In this document: positions 1-12,167 of the stretch, one piece after another
Position numbering within the stretch: the first letter of the stretch is position 1
Layout: each line of letters starts with the position of its first letter
NCBI GenBank assembly: GCA_026874595.1
Contig: CM049306.1
Location: 2,866,019 to 2,930,018, forward strand
Direction: 5' to 3'
Source of the DNA: Sipunculus nudus
Taxonomy: Eukaryota; Annelida; Sipuncula; Golfingiida; Sipunculidae
DNA: 64,000 nt
The notes under the pieces: generated by a model
What the model was told of the DNA's origin: nothing
Databases searched by the model: none
The model's input: only the letters and a program-made list of their open reading frames with translations
Translations under genes and position numbers: made by a program

Positions 1-1070
1 CATACATTGCACCGGAAGCTTACACAAGGAGTAAATTGAAATAGATTAAAACACGGTTCAAGTACATACCGAGTTCTCATGAGAACATAATATTACATAA
101 TTCATAGCACTACGGTGGACATGCATATTTCTATGAAACTACTGAATAGTACATTGTAATGAAAATTGTACATTAAGACAAATATAATCCCTGAATGACG
201 AATTGTTAATACATCAGAATCAAATCAGAATAAAATATACATATGCAATATCTTAACATATTCTATGAAAGAATATTTACAACAGTGTCCGTGTCGTCAT
301 TGATCCGTGTTACGTTTTTATTCTTGTCGGCAACAGACTGCTACAGTGTCCCTTTCGTCAATTATCTGCTCAGCGTGTTCCAAACTCTCTCGCTTATCAC
401 GTTCTGTCTACGGTTCATCATGTTCTTGAAGTTCGTGGGAGGACTTGGTTGGACTTGACCCCTGCCCAAGGACACCGTAGGAGGACGTGAATGAACATGG
501 GTGGTCGTGAGGGGTCCAAGATCCCTTTGAAATGTTCAAAACGAACGGGACAGAATGTGGCCACTGATATGGAGATGTGCACTTCTGGCAACCTTGATGG
601 AACTGATTTCGCGTGTCAAACGAGAAGTGCGTGGTCTTGCTAATCCTCTTGTAGACCCATAACGTTGTCCATAACCGTAAGATGTCGTAGGAAAACATGG
701 GTTAACGTGGTTACCGTGATGCTGCCGTGTAACTGCCGTAACTAGGTGAACGTGGATATCCGTGATAGTACTGTGGCCAGAACTTGGCTGACGTTGAGAA
801 CGGGCTCTCTCTACGTCTTCTACAGTAAATCACTTTTTAATGTAGGAGAACGTTGTGATAATCGTAGTAATACCGTAGCAGTATCGTAGATGTTCGTGAA
901 ATAACGCGAGAAGAATGGCCCAGTGACGTCACGAGGAAAGGTGTTCAATTCAAGTCGCCCTGGCTAACAGGCACTCGTTTCCAGCACTTAGATGGCTTAG
1001 AAACCGTAAACTCATTGAGTATGGACGATTTACAGGTTATAAAAGAATTTTATAACTGGTATATCGCCCA
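1..1070. other. No gene seen; CGT-rich degenerate phrases
   Basis: No supportable gene. From about 280 to 910 the plus strand is studded with short phrases of the type ACCGTAGGA, AACGTGG, GTCGTGAGG and GACGTTGAG at irregular spacing of about 8-14 bases. This looks like a very old, degenerate simple repeat. Short open frames here have no recognisable domain. Confidence 0.4.
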
Positions 1071-1074
1071 TACT

Positions 1075-3465
1075 CCCATACGGGAGTAGCCATTCTGTGT
1101 TCATACAAAACCTGGATATCACAGGTCGCTCACGGAAGTAGCCATTCCACGTTCACACTAAACCTGGATGTAACAGGTCGCTCACGGGAGTAGCCATTCT
1201 GCGTTCACAAAAAACCTGGATATCACAGGTCGCTTACGGGAGGTAGCCATTCTGCGTTTACACTTAACCTGGATGTAACAGGTCGCTCACGTGAGTAGCC
1301 ATTCTGCGTTCACACAATACGTGGATATCACAGGTCGCTCACGGAAGTAGCCATTCTACGTTCACACTAAACCTGGATGTAACAGGTCGCTCACGTGAGT
1401 AGCCATTCGGCGTTCACACAAAACCTGGATATCACAGGTCGCTTACCGGAGTAGCCATTCTGCGTTTACACTAAACCTGGATGTAACAGGTCGCTTACGG
1501 GAGTAGCCATTCTGCGTTTACACTAAACCTGGATGTAACAGGTCGCTCACGGAAGTAGCCATTCTGTGTTCACACAAAACCTGGATATAACAGGTCGCTC
1601 ACGGAAGTAGCCATTCTGTGTTCACACGAAATCTTGATATCACAGGTCGCTCACGGAAGTAGCCATTCTACGTACACACTAAACCTGGATGTAACAGGTC
1701 GCTCACGGGAGTAGCCATTCTGTGTTCACACAATACCTGGATATCACAGGTCGCTCACGGAAGTAGCCATTCTGTGTTCACACAAAACCTGGATATCACA
1801 GGTCGCTTACGGGAGTAGCCATTCTGCGTTTACACTAAACCTGGATGCAACAGGTCGCTCACGGGAGCAGCCATTCTGTGTTCACACAAAACCTGGATGT
1901 AACAGGTCGCTCACGGAAGTAGCCATTCTGTGTTCACACAAAACCTGGATATTACAGGTCGCTCACGGAAGTAGCCATTCTGTGTTCACACAAAACCTGG
2001 ATATCACAGGTCGCTCACGGAAGTAGCCATTCTGTGTTCACACAAAACCTGGATATCACAGGTCGCTCGCGGAAGTAGCCATTCTACGTACACACTAAAC
2101 CTGGATGTAACAGGTCGCTCACGGGAGTAGCCATTCTGTGTTCACAGAAAAAATTGGATTTCACAGGTCGCTCACGGAAGTAGCCATTCTGTGTTCACAC
2201 AAAACCTGGATGTAACAGGTCGCTCACGGGAGTAACCATTCTGTGTTCACACAAAACCTGGATGTAACAGGTCGCTCACGGAAGTAGCCATTCTACGTAC
2301 ACACTAAACCTGGATGTAACAGGTCGCTCACGGGAGTAGCCATTCTGTGTTCACACAAAACCTGGATATCACAGGTCGCTCACGGAAGTAGCCATTCTGT
2401 GTTCACACAAAACCTGGATATCACAGGTCGCTTACGGGAGTAGCCATTCTGCGTTTACACTAAACCTGGATGCAACAGGTCGCTCACGGGAGCAGCCATT
2501 CTGTGTTCACACAAAACATGGATGTAACAGGTCGCTCACGGGAGCAGCCATTCTGCGTTTACACAAAACCTGGATGTAACAGGTCGCTCACGGAAGTAGC
2601 CATTCTGCGTTTACACAAAACCTGGATGTAACAGGTCGCTCACGGAAGTAGCCATTCTGTGTTCACACAAAACCTGGATGTAACAGGTCGCTCACGGGAG
2701 CAGCCATTCCACGTACACACTAAACCTGGATGACACAGGTCGCTCACGGGAGTAGCCATTCTACGTTCACACTAAACCTGGATGTAACAGGTCGCTCACG
2801 GGAGTAGCCATTCTGCGTTCACACTAAACCTGGATATCACAGGTCGCTTACGGGAGTAGCCATTCTGCGTTAACACTAAACCTGGATGTAACAGGTCGCT
2901 CACGGAAGTAGCCATTCTGTGTTCACACAAAACCTGGATGTAACAGGTCGCTCACGGGAGCAGCCATTCCACGTACACACTAAACCTGGATGACACAGGT
3001 CGCTCACGGGAGTAGCCATTCTACGTTCACACTAAACCTGGATGTAACAGGTCGCTCACGGGAGTAGCCATTCTGCGTTCACACTAAACCTGGATATCAC
3101 AGGTCGCTTACGGGAGTAGCCATTCTGCGTTAACACTAAACCTGGATGTAACAGGTCGCTCATGGGAGTAGCCATTCCGCGTTTACACTAAACCTGGATG
3201 TAACAGGTTGCTTAGGGGAGTAGCCATTCTACGTACACACTAAACCTGGATATCACAGGTCGCTTACGGGAGTAGCCATTCTGCGTTAACACTAAACCTG
3301 GATATCACAGGTCGCTTACGGGAGTAGCCATTCTGCGTTAACACTAAACCTGGATGTAACAGGTCGCTCATGGGAGTAGCCATTCCGCGTTAACACTAAA
3401 CCTGGATGTAACAGGTCGCTCACGATAGTAGCCATCCTGCATACACACAAATCCTAGATTTCACA
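1075..3465 (+). repeat. 52-bp tandem array, about 46 copies
   Basis: Head-to-tail units contain ACAGGTCGCTCACGG, GTAGCCATTCTG and CACACTAAACCTGGAT. Two main variants alternate (GGATATCACAGGT and GGATGTAACAGGT). The former can fold as ACCTG-GATATCA-CAGGT. Higher-order copies are visible: about 2701-2908 recurs 260 bp later (five units), and 1741-1890 recurs about 625 bp later (twelve units). There are no unique spacers, so it is not a CRISPR array. Both edges decay. Confidence 0.97.
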
Positions 3466-5269
3466 TGTGACATAACATGTGATAACCAATATTTATCATT
3501 TGAAAAACGATCTAACGGACTCATGTTATCCAAAGCAGCTCATATATATTTACATACATTTACATTTAAAGATACAAATAATCTCGCAGGTGATTTGTGT
3601 TATAATAGTCTTATAAATGAGCACCATATAGCTCATGTAATATTTTCCCCACACGTATGTTTAGTACTGAGTACTGTCACACCACTGGTGATTGCGCTCT
3701 TTTCACAGCGCTTTACCTATAGGCCTACTACCTATATCGTAAGCGCTGTTTGTTTTGACCTCGTATCCTGAATCGCTACACTAGAGGGGAGCACTGTATT
3801 TTGGTCCATTCAGATGAGACCCAGTGCTAGAAGACACGACCTCTATGATTGGCTGATATGGTCACATGATTAATAAATAGCAAATATAAATGTTGTTTGC
3901 AACATTTTTAGGGGTTGCAGGGGCCATTGTGTATGAGCTAGACCACAAACTTATTCAATAAATAGTTGTGGTCCTCTTGACTGCGTGTAAATAATGCCCG
4001 ATATGCGACACACAACTGATGCGACAAGGAATCTACATAATTATCAGGCCGCGTTGCTGGCAAGACGGTTTACCAGCCAAGCGAGGATTACACGGAGCAA
4101 CTGTTGTGACATTTGTTTTCAGTGACAGCGCATCCCCCTGGCATCCGTTCGAATTGGCCATAGTCTGTGGCACAGGCTCAGAGAGAATGGCCCGACACGT
4201 GATAGCAGGGTATGACCGTTTTAATTTTTGGTTTGTTTGAACTGATTCTGTCATAGTATTTCTAAGAACATTGGAGATACGAAGACTTTATTATAAATGG
4301 GGATTCAAGCGCCTGTGGTCTGAATGTCATAATTGAATCGGTCGATGATGTGAGAACGCAGAGGGAGCAATTAAAATTCGACTATTTTTTACTAAGAGTA
4401 ACCACTTGAGTGCACTTAAAGCGCACTTGAAGCGCAGCTATGGGCGGAGCCATGATGCCTGACGAGTGTTTGGTAACTGGCTTTTGGTTGGCTGCCAGAC
4501 AACGACTCACCACCCGGTGTTCAAGTGTATCATTAATACAGATGGTCACAACATACAACTGGTTCTTACTGCGGTATAACTGTTAAACGTCCGTAAAACA
4601 CAATTCACGTGCCGCACACCGAATGTTCCTGTAGAACCCTGAATCAACGGCTCCGTCAGCTGCAGTCTACTGTAGCCCTCCAGTTACCGGACACCGAACA
4701 AACGCACTCTCTAGCGACATTCAGCACCATCACAGTTTCGCGTCAAGACAAAGTCCCCTTGTCTGTTCCTGGGAGCGCACACCATCACAAGAATGCCCGT
4801 CCTCCGGCAAACAACATAACTGTCTCTGAAGTACTTTACATTTCGATTATCAACAAGGGGGCCTCCCTCAAACGTAGTCTGTCAATAACTACTAACGTGA
4901 TCGGCCGGTTGGACTGCTGAAGTACGCTCAGGTGAAGCTACACTAACAAAGCGCTCCGGCTCTTCTGAAGATACCTGGGTTTCACGCCTTATATGAGACT
5001 CCCGCTAGACGTCTCCGCAAATCAGCACGTCCATCCACAATGTCCGTTGTCAACACACATTAACTTAACGTCCCCAGGAGGGTTTCGATGTAAAAATATC
5101 CTAAGAAAATTCGCAGACAAGACGTCGCCTATCAGACACAGTTCCTATGGAGACCGTCATACAAGATCGGTTCCCACGAGTCTATGCTGAATAAACATGA
5201 ACATCAAAGAAGAATGCAGGTGGCGTATACTGATGGCGAAACTGCTTTTAAGTCCTCTGGTGACAAGTA
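3466..5269. other. Single-copy-looking intergenic DNA, no recognised gene
   Basis: No family could be recognised on either strand. A 103-codon open frame at 4609-4920 (+) has no visible domain and low-complexity composition. An imperfect hairpin lies near 3941-3973, with GACCACAA at the left edge and TTGTGGTC at the right. Confidence 0.4.
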
Positions 5270-5735
5270 CTAAATGTATGCCCAGATTACCAAGAAATAG
5301 ATTATGTTCATATTACTTTGTACTAAATGCATGTTCAGTTCACTTTGTAATACATGTATGCTCTGGCTACTGAGTACTACATGTATATTTAGTTTACTGA
5401 GTACCACATGTACGTTCCGTGTACTGAGTACTACATGAATGTAAAGATTTCTGAGTACTACATGTATGTTCAGTTTAATTAGTACTAGATGTATGTTCCG
5501 TTTACTGTGTACTACACGTATATTCAGTTTACTGTGTATTTCAGGTATGTTCCGTTTACTGAGTACTACATGTATGTTCAGATTACGGAGTACTACATCT
5601 ATGTTCAGTTTAATTAGTATTAGACTTATGTTCAGTTTACTGTGTACTCAATGTATGTTCAGTTCACTGCATACTACATGTATGTTTAGTTTAATGTGTA
5701 CATCATGTATGTTTAGTTTACTGAGTACTAAGTCG
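5270..5735 (+). repeat. 27-bp degenerate tandem array, about 17 copies
   Basis: The unit core is GAGTACTACATGTATGTTCA followed by GTTTACT. Because 27 is a multiple of three, one frame (5466-5786) stays open and would read as nine-residue MFSLLST-type repeats. I treat that as a by-product of the period, not a gene. Copies diverge strongly at the left end. Confidence 0.9.
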
Positions 5736-6435
5736 GTTGCTGGATCTCGATGGATGCTGATAAGCCCACATCCCTCCCACATTTAACATCAGGTAAACAG
5801 AGCATCATCTTGCAGTCCCCAATCTATAATTCGTGGTAACACGTTGAGCAATTATACGTCCTCAAGAAATGAATGGAATAACGCAGTCAAACGGATTAAC
5901 AATATTGGGCTTGATCGAGTGCGGCACACCCCCTGATGACGTCATGCAGACCTCGCACAGTAAAGTCTATTTTAAGATCCTGGTTTCACATAAACAATTT
6001 ATGACGTCTCATAGGCGGTGAACCATGGCTTATGGTTTAATTGTTTCAAATTTACAGAAATAATAGCCTAGACTGGTCATGGTGGTACCTGGCGTTACTG
6101 TCTGCGGTATATTCAACGTGTCTTTCCTTGGTCTGTGGTTGACAGCTCTGTCAGTGCCAGGTCTAACGTTAACAATTACTAGTGTTTTGACAGCGGCCAG
6201 TTTGTGTAAACCATAACATTTTACTACTTCAGATCTGTGGTTAATGTTGTTGTTTATATTTTTTCAGGCCTTTGGATTAGGAACTCATAGTGTTTTGTTC
6301 TTTCACAGTTACGGGGAGTAACTTACTATTATATTTACCGCCGCTCGCACGTGATTAACAACACGCTAGAGCCAGGTTCACAGTTACTAGTGTACGTGGT
6401 CACTAGGCCAGTTCTGTGGTTTATAGGGTTATTAC
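5736..6435. other. Spacer between tandem arrays, nothing recognised
   Basis: No gene, element end or array could be supported. The last 60 bases contain a partial copy of the following 64-bp unit. Confidence 0.4.
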
Positions 6436-8448
6436 TGTTATCACAGAGTCAAGGATTCAGTAAGCGGTGTACAGGTTTGTTTGTAAAGGTCAACTGTTAA
6501 CCTATCTCAGAGACATGGCTTCAGTAAGCGGTGTACAGGTTTGTTTGTAAAGGTCAACTGTTAACCTATCTCAGAGACATGGCTTCAGTAAGCGATGTAC
6601 ATGTTTGTTTGTAAAGGTCAACTGTTAACCTTTCACAGAGACATGGCTTCAGTAAACGGTGTACAGGTTTGTTTATAAAGGTCAACTGTTAACCTGTCAC
6701 AGAGACATGGCTTCAGTAAGCGGTGTACAGGTTTGTTTATAAAGGTCAACTGTTAACCTGTCACAGAGACATGGCTTCAGTAAGCGGTGTACAGGTTTGT
6801 TTATAAAGGTCCACTGTTAACCTGTCACAGAGACATGGCTTCAGTAAGCGGTGTACAGGTTTGTTTGTAAAGGTCAACTGTTAACCTATCACAGAGACAT
6901 GGCTTCAGTAAGCGGTGGACAGGTTTGTTTGTAAAGGTCAACTGTTAACCTATCACAGAGACATGGCTTCAGTAAACGGTGTACAGGTTTGTTTGTAAAG
7001 GTCCACTGTTAACCTGTCACAGAGACATAGCTCCAGTAAGCGGTGGACAGGTTTGTTTGTAAAGGTCAACTGTTAACCTATCACAGAGACATGGCTACAG
7101 TAAGCGGTGGACAGGTTTGTTTGTAAAGGTCAACTGTTAACCTATCACAGAGACATGGCTTCAGTAAACGGTGTACAGGTTTGTTTGTAAAGGTCAACTG
7201 TTAACCTGTCACAGAGACATAGCTCCAGTAAGCGGTGGACAGGTTTGTTTGTAAAGGTCAACTGTTAACCTATCACAGAGACATGGCTTCAGTAAACGGT
7301 GTACAGGTTTGTTTGTAAAGGTCAACTGTAAACCTATCTCAGAGACCTGGCTTCAATAAGAAGTGTACAGGTTTGTTTGTAAAGGTCAACTGTTAACCTA
7401 TCACAGAGACATGGCTTCAGTAAACGGTGTACAGGTTTGTTTATAAAGGTCAACTGTTAACCTGTCACAGAGACATGGCTGCAGTAAGCGGTGTACAGGT
7501 TTGTTTGTAAAGGTCAACTGTTAACCTATCACAGAGACATGGCTTCAGTAAACGGTGTACAGGTTTGTTTATAAAGGTCAACTGTTAACCTGTCACAGAG
7601 ACATGGCTTCAGTAAGCGGTGTACAGGTTTGTTTGTAAAGGTCAACTGTTAACCTATCACAGAGACATGGCTTCAGTAAGCGGTATACAGGTTTGTTTAT
7701 AAAGGTCAACAGTTAACCTATCACAGAGACATGGCTTCAGTAAACGGTGTACAGGTTTGTTTATAAAGGTCAACTGTTAACCTGTCACAGAGACATGGCT
7801 TCAGTAAGCGGTGTACAGGTTTGTTTGTAAAGGTCAACTGTTAACCTATCACATAGACATGGCTTAAGTAAGCGGTGTACAGGTTTGTTTGTAAAGGTCA
7901 ACTGTTAACCTGTCACAGAGACATGGCTTCAGTAAGCGGTGTAAAGGTTTGTTTATAAAGGTCAACTGTTAACCTGTCACAGAGACATGGCTTCAGTAAA
8001 CGGTGTACAGGTTTGTTTGTAAAGGTCAACTGTTAACCTATCACAGAGACATGGCTTCAGTAAACGGTGTACAGGTTTGTTTGTAAAGGTCAACTGTTAA
8101 CCTATCACAGAGACATGGCTTCAGTAAGCGGTATACAGGTTTGTTTGTAAAGGTCAACTGTTAACCTTTCACAGAGACATGGCTTCAGTAAACGGTGTAC
8201 AGGTTTGTTTATAAAGGTCAACTGTTAACCTGTCACAGAGACATGGCTTCAGTAAAGGGTGTACAGGTTTGTTTATAAAGGTCAACTGTTTACCTGTCAC
8301 AGAGACATGGCTTCAGTAAGCGGTGTACAGGTTTGTTTATAAAGGTCAACTGTTTACCTATCACGGAGACATGGCTTCAGTAAGGGCTGAACAGTTTTTT
8401 TTTATAAAGGTCAACTGTAAACCTATCACAGAGACATGGCTTCAGTAG
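6436..8448 (+). repeat. 64-bp tandem array, about 31 copies
   Basis: Units contain AGAGACATGGCTTCAGTAAG, GGTGTACAGGTTTGTTTGTA and AGGTCAACTGTTAACCT. The last is a near-palindrome (AGGTcAAC-T-GTTaACCT). Unit length is constant at 64 bp apart from small indels. Variation is mostly at a few positions (TGTAC/GGAC, TTTGTA/TTATA, CTATCAC/CTGTCAC), so the array has been homogenised. Confidence 0.97.
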
Positions 8449-8520
8449 GCTTGCTCCTCTCATCCGTGACATGCCACCACCGATCACGAATGACTGGATC
8501 TCTAATCGTCACTCAATCGT

Positions 8521-8551
<31 letters not shown>

Positions 8552-8552
8552 G
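8521..8552 (+). repeat. (GT)n followed by an 18-base G run
   Basis: Seven GT dinucleotides followed by 18 consecutive G. This is a likely replication and sequencing slippage site, and the opposite strand is poly-C. Similar poly-C or poly-G tracts occur near 25151, 25186, 35889 and 51391. Confidence 0.9.
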
Positions 8553-10920
8553 CTGGCAGCTCCATGTTTATCCAACAGCCATCGCTTGTTAATCAATCCC
8601 AGCGTGATATGTCTCCCTGGAATTTACCCTCCTTTGACCACGGATGAATAAACCCACATCAGACTGGGGCTCTTATTTAAGCCATATTTTGGGCTCTTAA
8701 ATGGGCTGTATACATTTCACGAATTTCATACAATTCATGATATATATAATGTCATTAGATGTGTAAATGATAGAAACATCGGAGTCAGAGGGGATTTGGT
8801 CATTCTTTCCAGCCCTTAAACTCATTACCTATAAAACACAGTGCTGCTCTGGATCAAAGATATAACAGGTACAGGCCTGTATCAAGCCACCGCCCACCAA
8901 GGTTAGAGCCTTGAGAGCCTTTATTGCTATATCTATCACATTTTATAAAACAATCATAGGCGGATCCAGAGGGGGACACAGGGAGCACGTAACCCCCCCC
9001 CCTTCCTTTAGGGTTCGTCATTGTATTAATTTTCATATTTTAGTTTTTTTTTGCCGTCTTACATACTTCATACAGCCTGTCATCTAAATTTCCCCATGGA
9101 TGATACCAGGGATAATTTTTATCTCAAGCTGTCTCACATCCTTATTCTCTCACAGTAACTCCACTCTTTGTTTCAAGAGGACCCAAGCGATACAGGTGAC
9201 TGAAAACGCAATTTGGTTAATGGACGGTCAGACGTTAAAGGCTGCATTACCCCATACCTTTACGAATGGATATGCTCCCTCTCCCAAGCTATTGATAACT
9301 ATTGCTTGTACATATATGTCTACATTGTAAGTCAGGCACACGCTATGGTCGGTTTACTTGCATATACAATAAAATATAATTCAGAGTGTTCTGAAAATTT
9401 TGCCATTTTATTTTCATGTAATTTGGGCAGTTACACATATTTCGGCAAGGCTAAGTTTATACTTTAAAGGGCATATTCTTTTTGGCGTATTTTTGACCCA
9501 TTGTACGGATAGTTCATGACCAGGTGAATGAAGGGGCTGGAAGGAATATTTACATGCAAATTCAAAGAAAAGAAAACTTGCAAAGTTGCAGCATGGTCAA
9601 GTCAGTGGTAGCTGTCATACATGTACAGACTGGGTAGTATGAAGATGAATTAAGGATCTTTTCGCAGTTTGTTAGACCCCGACAAGGTTTGCACAAATTT
9701 GGGTAAAGGAATGATAATGCAATAAACGAAATGTTGTTCAACAAATCTTTCATTTCATTTCAGGATTGCGATCTCTCTGTTCTATATTCTGTGTACATAA
9801 CCTTTCCCTGCCGCTTTGATTCGAGAATGTATGTGTTGAAATGTTAAAATTATATTTGTCGTATGTGTGAAGATTCAGTAACGACGATTTGAATATATAA
9901 CGCATTAGTAACGATTCAATAATTATAATTTACATTTGTAGGATGTGTAAAGATTTAACAGCAGCTATGATTTACATTGTGTTCGGTATAACTAATTCTG
10001 AAATGTTTTAATTGTTAGGTCATTGTGAGATAGGTGGAACTTCATTTAATTTAAGGTGTTAATATGTTTAACAGTTATTTCAATGGAGTATTTTTTACAA
10101 TTAAAATGTTTCAGGGATTCATAGCTATTGCCATGGACGCTAAATATTTATTGATACAAAGTTAGTTTACTTTAATAGCATTTGTATTTGAAGGATCTCA
10201 AAATAATTACATGCCATGTATTAAATTTTAACTTTGCTGCTAAGCGAGATATATTGAGTTTAAGCAAAGTTATTTTGAATTCACTAATTCAAGATTTTAA
10301 ATTAATTTAAGATTTGAATACCCATTCATCGCACATTTTCTTTCACAAATGCGACAAGGAGACTGAAGAAATGACATTATTTTTGAATGAAATATTAGAC
10401 GTTCCATATGAATGGAGATGCTGAACGAAATATGTAAAAATTATATCCATGCATGTGGCATTTGTGCTCTTTCTATAGCAAAAATTCTGGATCCGCCACT
10501 GATAATTTCTCAGGTACTCCACGAGCGCGGCAGGCTTTACTAGAGTTAATATAAGACGAATACCCGCCCAAAACCTGAAGGACGTCACCACTATAAAGAG
10601 CCCCAAAATATTATCTGACTTCATCATTAAGGACCGCTGTGGAGAGAACAAGGAGAATACGTGATTTTCATGTTTTTTTACATGTTTGAGGCTCCTTAGT
10701 GTTTAAATCCATGCAATCATTGCCTGGCGAAGGTTAAGACATTCATTCGGAAGCCGGTCAACTCTAAAAATATACAAGGTACACCAGTATGCGCTGTGAG
10801 AATAATCCTTAAGTGAAGGCTAACAAACGAATTGATATGGGAAAAACATAAGTAACAGGTAAAATAATGGGAAGTAGCCACGTAGGCGCCTGTTAACCAC
10901 TGCGGATTCAACACAAGATA
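8553..10920. other. AT-rich intergenic DNA with possible hAT-like ends
   Basis: No gene recognised. GGCGGATCCAGA at about 8959-8970 (+) and its inverted match at about 10488-10499, part of CAGTGGCGGATCCAGAA on the minus strand, resemble terminal repeats of known hAT elements and could bound a 1.5 kb non-autonomous element. The bases just outside do not form a matching 8-bp duplication, so the two ends may belong to different insertions. Confidence 0.35.
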
Positions 10921-11018
10921 GACTGTCTATGACAGACCTGACGTGAAGACAAAACAAGATAATATTAACCACAGTCCTCACGCGGGGACAAGACGAGAAC
11001 TCACGGGGAGACAAGTCT

Positions 11019-11095
11019 AGACTGGTACCCTGCTCTATTATGGCACCGCTGCTATAGGCCAATCATAGAGACGGGCGTACAACGCCATCTTATGT
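11019..11095 (+). repeat. Left copy of an inverted repeat pair
   Basis: This segment (ACTGGTACCCTGCTCTATTA ... GGGCGTACAACGCCATCTTA) is the approximate reverse complement of about 14158-14225. Two copies of the 39-bp repeat found at 14.2-14.9 kb lie immediately to its left (about 10925-11010). Confidence 0.75.
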
Positions 11096-12130
11096 TCTCT
11101 TGGCAGACTGGTACCAACTCCAGTATATTTTATATATGATAAATATAAGCATTTCGTTTGCTCAAAGAAGTTACCAAAAGTTGGCTGTATACTAAATGTA
11201 ACATTAATGATTAGATTAATAGATATTAATAATAAATCACTGCTACGTACAGTGGAAAATCAAAGATTCAGTATATCGTATTATCTATGCATCCATCATT
11301 TAATTTTTGTGCAACAACTCATTCTTCAATATTTGAAAACTAGAAAAAACTAAAGAAATTTATTTTATAAGAAATATTGACGGATAATCATCCAGGATCG
11401 CGTGAACGTCTAGCCATGACAACATGACACTCAGGCCTTCGGAAAAAAACTGATAGGGCCTGGAGTCATGATGGCAGTCACAACAGAACGCCCATTCTAA
11501 GGGTCGGATCAAAATATTTGCTGTCTGGTATTATTTGGCATCACAGACTTATATAGTCGTATTATATGTGCTAAATATCGAAGAATAAATGTTGTTACAC
11601 AAAAATAATTACAATTATTACCTCCTTTCATCACTGTGGCACCGATTCACGTGAAGCAGTACTTCTCATTCAAAACTAAATGTGTCATGGCGCGGTCGTG
11701 TATGTAAACTTGGAAGTCGGAAGCCGGAAGGCGGAAACCAACGAAAGCAGTTTAAAGCATATACAAAATGCTAACGTTTCAATACCGTTTTGTTTTTTCC
11801 ATGATAAAATAAGATCTTTTTTTATCATTCTATGAAGGATTATAGTTATCCATTGTTTAATCTGAACGTTATGGAAGATTTTGTGCTCGGAGCCATCTCG
11901 GAAGTCAGTCAGAAGTGCTTGGATGTTATCCAATCTGTATAACTCGGAAGTCACAGAGACGCACTGTGCGCAAAATGCAGTTTCATTATAATTATAGTTG
12001 CATGCATATATTATATTGCTTATGCATGATTCTGCTTTTAATGAGTGTATAATGCAATACATGATACATAATCGGAAAACTATAAGTTCTTATTGTTTAT
12101 TTGTAAATTTAATATATATCTATATATATA

Positions 12131-12167
<37 letters not shown>

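Noticed and set aside
1075-3465. CRISPR-like regular repeat
   Set aside because: The whole 52-bp period repeats with no unique spacers; the window is clearly animal nuclear DNA with introns.
4609-4920. 103-codon open frame in single-copy-looking DNA
   Set aside because: No recognised domain, no splice or promoter context, and length within chance expectation; kept only as unassigned.
5466-5786. Open frame of nine-residue MFSLLST-type repeats
   Set aside because: Direct consequence of a 27-bp tandem period; no flanking coding signal.
8955-10508. A complete hAT element bounded by GGCGGATCCAGA ends
   Set aside because: The two ends differ and the flanking octamers do not match, so one element cannot be asserted; reported only as a possibility.
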